A DNA stretch of 64,000 nucleotides from the NCBI GenBank assembly GCA_017560255.1, contig JAFYOI010000055.1:62001-126000 (forward strand). The letters run 5' to 3'. Both the position numbers and the translations under genes were made by a program. This DNA is from Clostridia bacterium. Lineage in GTDB: Bacteria > Bacillota > Clostridia > Oscillospirales > Acutalibacteraceae. The notes under the pieces are model-generated. The model was not told where the DNA came from. It searched no databases and worked only from the letters and a program-made list of their open reading frames with translations. Each line of letters starts with the position of its first letter. Position 1 is the stretch's first letter. Of the stretch, positions 1-8,334 are shown one piece after another.

Positions 1-1
1 G

Positions 2-661
2 CTTGAAATTGCAGGACTTGAAGTCGGAGAGGTAACGGAGTCGAATAGTAATTACCCTAAGGGAATGGTAATCACTCAAGCGATAAAGGGTGATACTATG
101 GTTGAGAAAGGGGCAAAAATCGACCTTGTAATCAGTAATGGAGTTAAAGTACCCGTCATGGAGATTACATTGCCCAAATTCCCAACCAGAGTGGAGGGTG
201 ATATAGTTGTTTACTGTAACAGCCAGCGTCAGGATGATATGACTCTCAAAGGAATGCTTCTTGCGGGTAATAAGATAACAATCGATCTTACAAACGTTTC
301 AAATACAATTGACCCTGAAGCGGGTCCGTACAGATATGAGGTTCACGTTGTTTCTTCACGTATTGATAAGGTGATTTTTGTTTGTGACGTTGACTTTAAA
401 ACAGGTGAAATGGAGAATGCGGCTTCCTACGTTTATTCTTATATTCCCGATGTTACGGGTAGGGGAATTCAGGAGGCAAGAGATCTTCTTGAATCGTACG
501 GCTTCACTGTTGAAGTCGAAAGAGTTACCATTGAGGGTGCGGCGGCACCAATTGTTTCCGCGCAGTATCCTGAGTCTAGTGACGAAGTTTACCTGACAAG
601 CGATGTAACGGTTCGTCTTACAGTCGTATATGGTGAAGACTACTTATCAAGTTTGTCATAA
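2..661 (+). CDS. prkC: PASTA-domain C-terminus of PrkC-type Ser/Thr protein kinase (5' partial)
   Basis: The frame is open from the window edge, so only the last ~219 residues are present; the kinase domain and membrane segment lie upstream. One PASTA-like unit covers roughly the first 50 residues and a second one the last 65 (it begins IPDVTGRGIQEAR). Between them is a beta-rich stretch of about 90 residues that does not look like PASTA. PASTA domains of PrkC/Stk1 kinases sit outside the membrane and bind muropeptides or lipid II. The next gene is rsgA and spoVM follows, which matches the prkC-rsgA...spoVM order of Bacillus and supports the name. The alternative is a PASTA-only or PBP-type protein, less likely given the neighbours. 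Confidence 0.82.
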   Translation, partial: LEIAGLEVGEVTESNSNYPKGMVITQAIKGDTMVEKGAKIDLVISNGVKVPVMEITLPKFPTRVEGDIVVYCNSQRQDDMTLKGMLLAGNKITIDLTNVSNTIDPEAGPYRYEVHVVSSRIDKVIFVCDVDFKTGEMENAASYVYSYIPDVTGRGIQEARDLLESYGFTVEVERVTIEGAAAPIVSAQYPESSDEVYLTSDVTVRLTVVYGEDYLSSLS

Positions 662-709
662 TCTGGCAGTCTTGAAAACAATTAATACATTTTTGGAGAA
701 GTTTATTCT

Positions 710-1594
710 ATGCTTAGTGATTTGACAGAAAAATTTACAGGCAGAATAATCAAGGGTATAGGCGGTTTCTATTACGTAGAAGCCGCCGGCTCGCTTTATG
801 AGTGCAAGGCTAAGGGTATACTGCGGAAAAAGCGAATTACCCCGCTTGTAGGAGATTTTGTAACAATCTCTGTTAAGGAGCAGAGCGAAAATACCATTGA
901 CGATATATTGGAGCGTAAAAACAGCCTTGTAAGGCCCCCGCTTGCCAATATTGACGTATTAGCGATTGTTGTGTCTACTTGCTCACCGATGCCTAATTTT
1001 CTTGTTATTGATAAATTGATTTCAATCGCTGAAAATAAAGGTATTGAGCCGATAATTATCGTAACAAAAAACGATTTGGTCTGCGGTGAGGATATTCAAA
1101 AAATATACTCTGATTCGGGATTTAATGTTTTCTCAAACGACGAAGTCGATAAGATTAAAGAGTTTTTCAATGGAAAAGTTGTTGCTTTTACGGGTAATTC
1201 GGGCGTTGGAAAATCTACCTTGCTCAACAAAATCGATTCACGACTCGGTTTGTCAACCGGCGAAATCAGTGAAAAACTGGGCAGAGGTAGGCATACCACA
1301 CGTCACGTAGAACTTTTTAAAATTGGTGATGGGTATATTGCTGATACACCCGGTTTTTCTTCTGTAGATATGGAACGTTGCGAACAGGTTTTTAAGGCAG
1401 ACCTTGCATATTGTTTCAGGGAGTTTAAGCCGTTTTTGGGCAAATGTCGGTTTACTTCATGCGCTCATATTAATGATTTGGGTTGCGCAGTCACACAAGC
1501 ACTCAATGATGGTAAAATTGCAAAATCAAGATACAATAGTTATACTTCTCTCTATGAAGATGCTAAAAAAATAAAAGAATGGGAGAATAAATAA
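710..1594 (+). CDS. rsgA: Ribosome small-subunit-dependent GTPase A (RsgA/YloQ/CpgA)
   Basis: 294 aa, the usual family length. It is a circularly permuted GTPase that binds the 30S subunit during late maturation. An N-terminal OB-fold (~1-75) is followed by the permuted G domain: the NKxD-like element reads TKNDL (~120), then the P-loop GNSGVGKSTL (~162-171) and the switch DTPGFSS (~208). A C-terminal zinc-binding segment has the Cys/His pattern of CRFTSCAHINDLGC. GGAGAAG lies 9 bases before the ATG. It sits just downstream of the prkC-like gene and is probably co-transcribed with it; in Bacillus RsgA is a PrkC substrate. Confidence 0.95.
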   Translation: MLSDLTEKFTGRIIKGIGGFYYVEAAGSLYECKAKGILRKKRITPLVGDFVTISVKEQSENTIDDILERKNSLVRPPLANIDVLAIVVSTCSPMPNFLVIDKLISIAENKGIEPIIIVTKNDLVCGEDIQKIYSDSGFNVFSNDEVDKIKEFFNGKVVAFTGNSGVGKSTLLNKIDSRLGLSTGEISEKLGRGRHTTRHVELFKIGDGYIADTPGFSSVDMERCEQVFKADLAYCFREFKPFLGKCRFTSCAHINDLGCAVTQALNDGKIAKSRYNSYTSLYEDAKKIKEWENK

Positions 1595-1655
1595 TCACCT
1601 CTATTCAAAACGGTCATATATTGTATTATCAGACTGTTTTTCGGGGTGATACATA

Positions 1656-1808
1656 ATGCGTAAAACGGAATGTTTAAAAGGCGCTTTTTACGCGGCGTTT
1701 GGCATAGGCATACTTATCTCTTTCTGGCTTTCTGCTAAAATTTTGGTAATCATCTTGGCAATTGCATTAGTCTTAACGGGATTTAACCTGTTGACAAAGC
1801 ATAGTTAA
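1656..1808 (+). CDS. Small (50 aa) hydrophobic membrane protein between rsgA and spoVM
   Basis: A short ATG frame starting MRKTECLKGAFYA and ending TKHS. A basic N-terminus precedes two hydrophobic stretches (about 12-26 and 28-44) separated by a single lysine, so it could be a two-helix hairpin or one long helix. GGGGTGA lies about 6-12 bases before the ATG and is a plausible ribosome-binding site. The position between rsgA and spoVM, where Bacillus has rpe and thiN, suggests co-transcription and possibly a sporulation role, but nothing in the sequence gives a function. I do not recognise the family. Confidence 0.6.
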   Translation: MRKTECLKGAFYAAFGIGILISFWLSAKILVIILAIALVLTGFNLLTKHS

Positions 1809-1821
1809 AGGAGGGATATAT

Positions 1822-1911
1822 GTGAAAGTCGTCGTTGTAAAGAGTCCTAAATTTTTACGAGGAATATTGAGAATGATATTTGGGATAAAAAAAGAAACTG
1901 ACTGTGAATAA
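1822..1911 (+). CDS. spoVM: Stage V sporulation protein M (SpoVM)
   Basis: A 29-aa GTG-start frame with a strong Shine-Dalgarno site (AAAGGAGGG, 1807-1815) about 7 bases upstream. The product begins MKVVVVKSPKFLRGILRM. B. subtilis SpoVM is 26 aa, and its Pro9, Lys10-Phe11-Leu12, Arg17 and Gly21 all align here at the same positions. SpoVM is an amphipathic helix that recognises the positive curvature of the forespore membrane and anchors the SpoIVA coat base. The ATG two bases upstream is out of frame and meets TGA at once, so the GTG is used. A hairpin terminator follows 18 bases later. Presence of this gene implies an endospore former. Confidence 0.93.
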   Translation: MKVVVVKSPKFLRGILRMIFGIKKETDCE

Positions 1912-1928
1912 CGCTGGTAATAAATTTA

Positions 1929-1957
1929 ACGGCAGAGTTTTTGCTCTGCCGTTTTTA
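1929..1957 (+). terminator. Rho-independent terminator after spoVM
   Basis: Perfect 9-bp stem ACGGCAGAG/CTCTGCCGT around a 6-base loop, followed by a T run. It ends the rsgA-spoVM transcript and faces the 3' end of the minus-strand giant esterase gene. Confidence 0.85.
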
Positions 1958-2003
1958 TATGTAAAAAATGAAGCGCCATTCTGATGAATGGCGCTTCGAT
2001 TAA

Positions 2004-5000
2004 TTAAAGGGTTATAGTGAAAACGTAATAATCTTTGAGATATTTGCCGGTTGCCAATGAGCGTGCATCAATCGCATACTTAGTTGTTGAATCGGGTGCA
2101 TCGGCTTTGATAGTCCATACGTAGTCACCGTCAGCATTAATAGTGTATGTTGTGGAAACTGCAATGCTTCCGCCAAGATTATCTGCGGTTGTGAGTTTAA
2201 GTCTGCCGTAGTTTCCACTGCCTGTAACTACTGTGAAAATTATTTTGTCATTTGCTATTTCATAATTAACAGATTTGACAAAAGATGTCTGCGGTTCAAC
2301 GTCATAGTAGAAATACTCTTTGAGGTATTTTCCGGTTGCACCTGAACGAATATCAAACGCGTAGGTGGTTTCATATTCGGATGCGGCGATTTTTATAGTC
2401 CAAACGTAGTCACCGTTTGCATTAACAGTATAAGTTCCAATACCAAGACTTCCGCTGAGGTTGTCTTCGGTTGTAACTTTAATTCTGTTAAATTCGCCGG
2501 AAGCGGATACGATTGTAAATATAACCTTACCGTCAGCAAAAGTATGAGATACCGATTTAATCGGGTTAACGTTTACGGGAATTGTTACGTCGTAGTAGAA
2601 ATACTCTTTGAAGTATTTTCCCGTAATGGAAGAACGTAAATCAAAAGCGTAACTTGTATCTGCGGTCGGTGCTATAACTTTAACTGTCCATACGTAGTCA
2701 CCGTTTGCTGCTACCGTATAAGCACCAACTGCAAGACTTACTGCAAGATTGTCTGCAGACGAGAGTTTAATTCTGTTGTAGTTACCTGCGGAAGTTGTAA
2801 TTGTAAATATTAGTTTTTCATCAATAAACTCGTGTGTTACGGATTTGATAACGGGTTCGGGCGCTGCCTGAACTGCTACATCATAGTAGAAATATTCTTT
2901 GATGTATTTTCCTGTTTCGGCGGAACGAAGATCAAAAGCATAACTTGTATCTTCTGTGGGTGCTGTTATTTTAATGATCCATACGTAGTTTCCATCGGCA
3001 TTGACTGTTGATGATGCGCCAACGCCAAGACTACCGTTTGCATTATCCGCAGTAGATATTTTCACTCTGGTGAAATCATTTGTTGAAGTGATGACGGTGA
3101 AAATAAGTCTGTCATCAGAGAATTCATGACTAACCGAAACAATATTACTTGTTTCAGGAGCAGTTTCTTCAACTGTAACTGTTTTGTAGAAGTATTCTTT
3201 AACGTACTTTCCGGTTTCTGCGCTTCTGCCGTCAAATACGTATTTTGTTGTTCCGATTGTTACGGGGATATTGAGCGTAAATACATAGTCGCCGTCTTTG
3301 TTTACGGTGTATTTGCTTGAGTAAGCAAGGTAGGAAGAAAGCGCATCTTCTGTTGTTACCTTAACTCTGTTGAGTGTAGGAGCAGTTGTAACGGTAAATA
3401 CAACTTCATCACCCGAAACAACGTAATCAACGTTTTTGATTATGCCGTCTGTTTCTACGTCTTCACCAATTTTAACCTCAACTTCATAGTTTTCGCCTAC
3501 AAAAGCACCGTTTACATAAACGTCAACTGTATACGTGAGAGTGTGTGAAGGAGCGAATAAAGTTATCTTCCAGACGTTTGTTTCACCACTTGACGTGGGA
3601 TGTGTAGAAACTACTGTTGAGCCGTTACCGCTAACGGAGATTTTAGATACACCGGGGAGGGTTGTAACTGTAAATATCACGTTGTAGCCGCTTTTTGCAA
3701 CTGTTGCGGAGATAATATGATTTTCCGGTTGAGGTTGATTCTGAGTGTCAAAGTTTTTCTCAATGATATAATTGAGTGAATTGATTGCGTCTGTTGAAGC
3801 AATCTTGTTGCTTGAGAAATAAAGATGATTTACATAGGTGAGGGTAGAAAGAATTGAAATGTTTTCAATGTTACAACTTGTAAAGTCAAGTGTTCTGAGT
3901 GAAGTCATACCGCTAAGTGCAGAAATGTCAGAAACTTCATTTTCAGCGAAATCAACAGTATCGAGGTAATCGAGACCGCTGAGCGTTGAAATGTCAGCAA
4001 TACTATTATTTGAAGCAATAATCATATAAAGATTATCGGCATTGAGTGAATTGATGCTGCTGATCTTATTATTGCTTACGTTGAGATATCTGAGCGCTGT
4101 GCAACCCGAGAGAGAAGAAACGTCTGTGAGATCATTTGAACTAATGTCAAGGTATCTGAGGTTCACTGCGTATTCAAGTCCGCTGATGCTTGTAATTCCA
4201 AGATTGGAAGCATCCAAACCGTAGAGATTAGCGATTTCATTTGCACTGATATTACCGTCTCCGTTTGTATCAACGCCTGCATTAATAATTGCGTTTTTGA
4301 GTTTTGAGTCAGTAAATGTGATTGCATCGTCAGCGGCAGCAGTAACCGCTCTTGAAAGTGAAAACGTTGATGGCATGTTTGCTTTTGCATCGTAAGTGAT
4401 GATGAGTTTTGCGTTGCTGAAGGTCATAACTGCTTCGTTAATACCATTTGTTACAGTAGTGCAAACTCTGAACTCAACGTGACCATTGAGGTACTGATAT
4501 GCGCTTGACGGAATAACAAAATCGATATTACCCGATGTTTTCGGTGTTGCACTCGCTATTGCGGTTGCATCTGCCGCCTTGTTAAAGTCTGTCTGTTTAA
4601 CGCCCTGTGCATCACCGAAGTTGCCGTTCTTAACGTCGATACTAAGACCTGTAACCGCCTCGTTGTAGTTGCCTACTGTAAGGCGGAGTACAACGGATTG
4701 AATGCTGCTTACGGGTATACTGTTATCAAATGCGATAAAAGCTCTTACAGAATCGCCAAGCATATATCCGCCGAGACCTGCTTTAAGTTCACTGCCTGCG
4801 CCGAAGTTATAAATATAACCTGCGTAACCGCTGTTACTTGCATCGTAGGAAAGTTCTACTGTTGCAACTGAACTTGAAATGATTTCGTAAGTGTAGGTTT
4901 TAACACTCTCTTTGTTTCCCGCATTATCAACACTGAAGAATTTGAGTGTTGTGTTAGAGGTGAAAGTGAGGGGAGCAGTGTAAACGGCGGATGAAGTTGT

Positions 5001-7568
5001 GGGATTTGATCCGTTTGTTGTGTAATAGGTTGTTGCTTGCTCGTCAGTGCTGAGGGATACTGTAACGCTGTCAGCGTAAGTGCCGGAATCGTGTGACGGT
5101 GTTGTAACAGGTGCGGTTGTGTCCTCAATTACAGGTACGTCAGTGTTGATGTATTCTGAATCCTTGAAGAATTCATAGATAATAGCACTTGCATCGGGGC
5201 CGTTTGTACTTGCATAGTTGCCGCCAAGACTACCGCCCGACCAAGCATATCCAAGTCCGTGAATAATGTATTTTTCCATTACAACGTCGCCGTTGACATT
5301 CTTATACGATTCTTTTGTATAACGCAAGCCGTTTGCAGTTGCTGTAGAAGAGATATCTGCAACAGAGTCTACTGAACCATCTTCTTTTCCGTTATCAGCA
5401 ATGTCGTTTGCAGTTGCCCACTGGGCAATAATCTGTGAAGCGTTGTTTGCCGCAAAAACGTTGTCATTTTCGCCGTGGAAAACGATTACGGGAACGAATT
5501 CTTTATTGCTTCCCATAGCGGATGTGATGAGGCTTCCGGAGACATTGGCGCCTGTTGCTTTAACGTGTTCCGCCTGTGTCAAAGAGTTCGCACTACCAAA
5601 TGTTGTACCGGAAACGATGCCTACCGCAGCGATGAGTGACGGATTTGTAGCCGCTACCGCATTTGCCATTGCACCGCCTGAACCAAAGCCGAGAGCATAG
5701 ATTTTATCACTATTGATGTAGTATCTGCCAATAGCGGTGGTTATTGCCTGAGAAATATAAGCGGCATCACCTTTACCGTTTTGTGCTGATTGTGTATACC
5801 AACCCCATGCAATCATAGGATTGTTGCTTGCGGATTTAACATAAAGGACAAGGAAACCTTTTTCATCTGCGAGTTTATTCATGCCTGTTGATGCTGCCAA
5901 TTGTTCAGGAGTCTGACCATCGCCGTGAAGCATAACAAGGAGGGGCATAGAATAACCGCTACGATATTTACCCGAAATGTAAATGTTATGTTCAACTCCG
6001 TTTGAGGAGATTGTTTCATATTTGCCTTCTGAGCTGTCCGTTATTACAGTATATGTTGCAGTTTTAATGCTTTCCTTGTTGTTCGAAGCATCAACGCTGA
6101 AGTATTTGATTGTTGTATCGGATGAAACCGCGATAGGCCCTGTGTACTTTTTGGAGGCAGTTGTAGGTGTAGAGCCATCAGTTGTATAATATGTTGTCGC
6201 ATTCTCATTGGTTGAGAGTGTAACGTTGATTGTTTCGTAGTAAACGCCTGCCGCTGGAGTGTGTGTTGTCACAGGCGGTGTTGTATCTTTTTCAGGAATA
6301 TTGATTGTGTAGGTTACGGACTTAACCGCTTCTGTTCCGCCATCCTTGCTTACGCTGAAGAATTTAACGGTTGTGCTATGTGAAACCGTGAAAGGAGCGG
6401 TATAAACGGATGAAGATGTTGTAGGAGTTGTTCCGTTCGTCGTGTAGTAGGTTGTAGCCTCAATGTCCGTTGAGAAAGAAACAGTAACGGCGGATGTGTA
6501 TGTTCCTGAAGCGGGAGAAACAGTTGTAACAGGAGCCTGAACGTTTGCTTGTTCGCCGATGAACTGTTTGAAGAAGTTTATCATATATTCGGTTGCATTC
6601 GGACCGTTGGGTTCGGAGAAGTTGTAGCCATCACCGCCGGACCAGTTGTGACCCATTCCGTCAACGAGCAAGGATTCAATCATCCTGCGTCCGTTTGCAT
6701 CTGTGTAAACAGTTCTGGTGAATGCCTTGCCACCGCTTGTTGTTTCATTAGTTGTAGTAGGCGTTGTGTTGATGTTTGCACCCATCTTATTGTTAGCAAT
6801 AAGCCATGACTGAGCCTGAAGTTCTGCATTCTTCGGAACTACAGTGTAGTCGGAAGAACCTTGGAAAATAATAACGGGAACAGGACGCTTGTAAGAACCC
6901 ATTGCACTGATGATGTTATTTGCAATTGCATCAGCAGATACCGTGGGACCACTCATCATAGCGGAGAATGCACCCGTCATATCGGTAGCCGCTTTGTACG
7001 GCAGACCTGAGCCTACGCCGATAGCCTTAAATATATCGGGATATGTAGCCGCAAGAACAGGGGACATACCGCCACCTGCCGAGAAACCGTATGCAAAGAT
7101 ACTATCGTAATCAATCTTATAGGAGTTGTTAACGTGATTGATGATGTCAACAATATCTTTCGGCTCACCTGATCCTCTTTTCTGGTCACCTGATTCAAAC
7201 CAGTTGAAACAACTTGATGCGTTATTAGAGGAGGACTGCTGTACGTGGATAACGATGAATCCTTCTTTTTCTGCATAGGTGTCAATACGTGTTGTTGTTC
7301 CGAAAGAATCCATTTGTTGCATACAACCGTGCATAGAAACGATTGCGGGCATAGGTTTTGAAGCGGAATAACTCGAAGGAACAAATACCTTGTAACTAAT
7401 TCCGTTGAATGATTTTGTTCCCGAAACAGTCTGTCCGGCCGAAGCGGTCATCTCAATATCGAGAAGCGGAGAACTGAATGCTGAAAAAAGCATCACCAAG
7501 CACAAAGCGATCGCAAAAATCCTTGTACTTCGTTTTGATTCAGTAGATGTTCTTGTAAATATACCCAT
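2004..7568 (-). CDS. Giant secreted protein: active esterase + inactive esterase + beta-rich modules + LRR + five C-terminal repeats
   Basis: 1854 aa with GAGGGGG before the ATG. A basic N-terminus and hydrophobic core ending ASA (~44) form a signal peptide. Esterase domain 1 (~45-340) resembles the PHB depolymerase/LpqC or CE1 feruloyl-esterase group: GFSAGG with Ser163, GSSD as the probable Asp, and GMGHNW with His307. Two chitobiase-C-terminal-like Ig modules follow (~345-520). Esterase domain 2 (~525-810) has Gly629 where Ser belongs and Tyr774 where His belongs. Next come a third Ig module (~815-900), a DNRLRE/CBM96-like beta domain (~903-1061), one calcium loop DTNGDGNISANE, internalin-type LRRs (~1100-1265), a divergent repeat and five ~90-aa repeats to the C-terminus. 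No LPXTG or SLH motif. Likely plant cell-wall ester hydrolysis at the surface; substrate unknown. Paralogue at 27806-33145. Confidence 0.85.
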   Translation of the reverse strand: MGIFTRTSTESKRSTRIFAIALCLVMLFSAFSSPLLDIEMTASAGQTVSGTKSFNGISYKVFVPSSYSASKPMPAIVSMHGCMQQMDSFGTTTRIDTYAEKEGFIVIHVQQSSSNNASSCFNWFESGDQKRGSGEPKDIVDIINHVNNSYKIDYDSIFAYGFSAGGGMSPVLAATYPDIFKAIGVGSGLPYKAATDMTGAFSAMMSGPTVSADAIANNIISAMGSYKRPVPVIIFQGSSDYTVVPKNAELQAQSWLIANNKMGANINTTPTTTNETTSGGKAFTRTVYTDANGRRMIESLLVDGMGHNWSGGDGYNFSEPNGPNATEYMINFFKQFIGEQANVQAPVTTVSPASGTYTSAVTVSFSTDIEATTYYTTNGTTPTTSSSVYTAPFTVSHSTTVKFFSVSKDGGTEAVKSVTYTINIPEKDTTPPVTTHTPAAGVYYETINVTLSTNENATTYYTTDGSTPTTASKKYTGPIAVSSDTTIKYFSVDASNNKESIKTATYTVITDSSEGKYETISSNGVEHNIYISGKYRSGYSMPLLVMLHGDGQTPEQLAASTGMNKLADEKGFLVLYVKSASNNPMIAWGWYTQSAQNGKGDAAYISQAITTAIGRYYINSDKIYALGFGSGGAMANAVAATNPSLIAAVGIVSGTTFGSANSLTQAEHVKATGANVSGSLITSAMGSNKEFVPVIVFHGENDNVFAANNASQIIAQWATANDIADNGKEDGSVDSVADISSTATANGLRYTKESYKNVNGDVVMEKYIIHGLGYAWSGGSLGGNYASTNGPDASAIIYEFFKDSEYINTDVPVIEDTTAPVTTPSHDSGTYADSVTVSLSTDEQATTYYTTNGSNPTTSSAVYTAPLTFTSNTTLKFFSVDNAGNKESVKTYTYEIISSSVATVELSYDASNSGYAGYIYNFGAGSELKAGLGGYMLGDSVRAFIAFDNSIPVSSIQSVVLRLTVGNYNEAVTGLSIDVKNGNFGDAQGVKQTDFNKAADATAIASATPKTSGNIDFVIPSSAYQYLNGHVEFRVCTTVTNGINEAVMTFSNAKLIITYDAKANMPSTFSLSRAVTAAADDAITFTDSKLKNAIINAGVDTNGDGNISANEIANLYGLDASNLGITSISGLEYAVNLRYLDISSNDLTDVSSLSGCTALRYLNVSNNKISSINSLNADNLYMIIASNNSIADISTLSGLDYLDTVDFAENEVSDISALSGMTSLRTLDFTSCNIENISILSTLTYVNHLYFSSNKIASTDAINSLNYIIEKNFDTQNQPQPENHIISATVAKSGYNVIFTVTTLPGVSKISVSGNGSTVVSTHPTSSGETNVWKITLFAPSHTLTYTVDVYVNGAFVGENYEVEVKIGEDVETDGIIKNVDYVVSGDEVVFTVTTAPTLNRVKVTTEDALSSYLAYSSKYTVNKDGDYVFTLNIPVTIGTTKYVFDGRSAETGKYVKEYFYKTVTVEETAPETSNIVSVSHEFSDDRLIFTVITSTNDFTRVKISTADNANGSLGVGASSTVNADGNYVWIIKITAPTEDTSYAFDLRSAETGKYIKEYFYYDVAVQAAPEPVIKSVTHEFIDEKLIFTITTSAGNYNRIKLSSADNLAVSLAVGAYTVAANGDYVWTVKVIAPTADTSYAFDLRSSITGKYFKEYFYYDVTIPVNVNPIKSVSHTFADGKVIFTIVSASGEFNRIKVTTEDNLSGSLGIGTYTVNANGDYVWTIKIAASEYETTYAFDIRSGATGKYLKEYFYYDVEPQTSFVKSVNYEIANDKIIFTVVTGSGNYGRLKLTTADNLGGSIAVSTTYTINADGDYVWTIKADAPDSTTKYAIDARSLATGKYLKDYYVFTITL
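2007..3447 (-). repeat. Five tandem ~90-aa C-terminal repeats (copy set A)
   Basis: Coding repeats covering residues ~1374-1853. Each unit opens with a strand such as IKSVSHTF, continues with VIFTIV and RIKVTTEDNL, then DGDYVWTIK, and closes with YAFDIRS..TGKYLKEYF. The first unit is a distinct subtype with FTL..P and GRSAETGKY. A more divergent unit precedes the set (about 3450-3720). The same five-unit arrangement recurs at 31720-33142 and 41005-42426. Confidence 0.9.
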
Positions 7569-7582
7569 AAGAAAGCCCCCTC

Positions 7583-7600
7583 TGGTTCATTAGCGAACCA
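7583..7600 (-). promoter_or_regulatory. Inverted repeat in the 5' leader of the giant esterase gene
   Basis: TGGTTC-ATTAGC-GAACCA, perfect 6-bp arms, just upstream of the GAGGGGG ribosome-binding site. It could be an operator or an mRNA hairpin. The rest of the 146-base gap to the next gene is very A+T-rich; TATAAT- and TATAGT-like hexamers with TTTACA upstream can be read on the minus strand, but with 19-base spacers. Confidence 0.35.
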
Positions 7601-7714
7601 ATAATATAATAGGAAATTCTGATTGCCTATTATAACAATGATACTATATAAATTGTAAAAAAACTTGTGTAAATTGTATAGAATGTATTAATTTTTTGTA
7701 AACAAACATTGTCC

Positions 7715-8263
7715 CTATAATATTAATTTCTTTTTTAGCAAATTGCTGTCAGATAGGATCATGACGCATACTGTTGACAACAGTACGTAACCATCGCAAA
7801 AATGTTGCATTTTCACAGTGAATTCGCAGGGGTCAATTATATTTTGATGCATGTCGATTATGCTTCGCTGAATGCTGATGGTAGCATCCGTGTCACTCAG
7901 CGATGAAATTGTTATTGTATCGTTTGACGACATTCCACATGATACACAAGTGTTGCTGTTGCCACTGATTGCAGATATAGCGCATTTATTATGAGATTCA
8001 ATAATGGCTGTAATGTTTTGACATAATTTAAGTGGTGCGGTGTTTGATTGTTTGCTTTTGAATATTACAATTGAATCGGGTATTGATATTTCGTTTAAAT
8101 TATCACATTCATAAACACAATAAGATAAGTTGGAATCACAACCATATTTAACTGCTTTGGAGTTTGAAAAATATAAAACTCCGCCGTAGTCTGAAAGAAG
8201 ACGACAGAGTTTAGAAGTTATACTTTTGTCCTTGATATCACCATAAAGAATTATTGTTACCAT
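7715..8263 (-). CDS. Hypothetical protein, 182 aa
   Basis: I do not recognise this protein. It begins MVTIILYGDIKDK with a short hydrophobic strand and has no signal peptide. It carries scattered cysteines, including CVSC (~107-110). The C-terminal third contains a hydrophobic stretch (~158-170) and a basic end. An in-frame TAG two codons before the ATG fixes the earliest start; the ribosome-binding site there is weak, and the only strong GGAGGG upstream leads into another frame. It is 71 bases downstream of an FAD-dehydrogenase gene on the same strand and may be the last gene of that operon. The N-terminus (short strand, small residues, then helix) is loosely Rossmann-like, which is not enough for a call. 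Confidence 0.55.
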   Translation of the reverse strand: MVTIILYGDIKDKSITSKLCRLLSDYGGVLYFSNSKAVKYGCDSNLSYCVYECDNLNEISIPDSIVIFKSKQSNTAPLKLCQNITAIIESHNKCAISAISGNSNTCVSCGMSSNDTITISSLSDTDATISIQRSIIDMHQNIIDPCEFTVKMQHFCDGYVLLSTVCVMILSDSNLLKKKLIL

Positions 8264-8334
8264 AACCTAATGAGCGTTTTCGCTCCATCCCTCCGCAAAC
8301 CTATTTGATTAAATTGTTTGCAGTCGGAGTTGAA

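Noticed and set aside
4240-4280. Calcium loop (DTNGDGNISANE) as evidence of a dockerin
   Set aside because: Only one loop is present in each giant esterase, placed before the LRRs and not duplicated as in dockerins; probably a structural cap.
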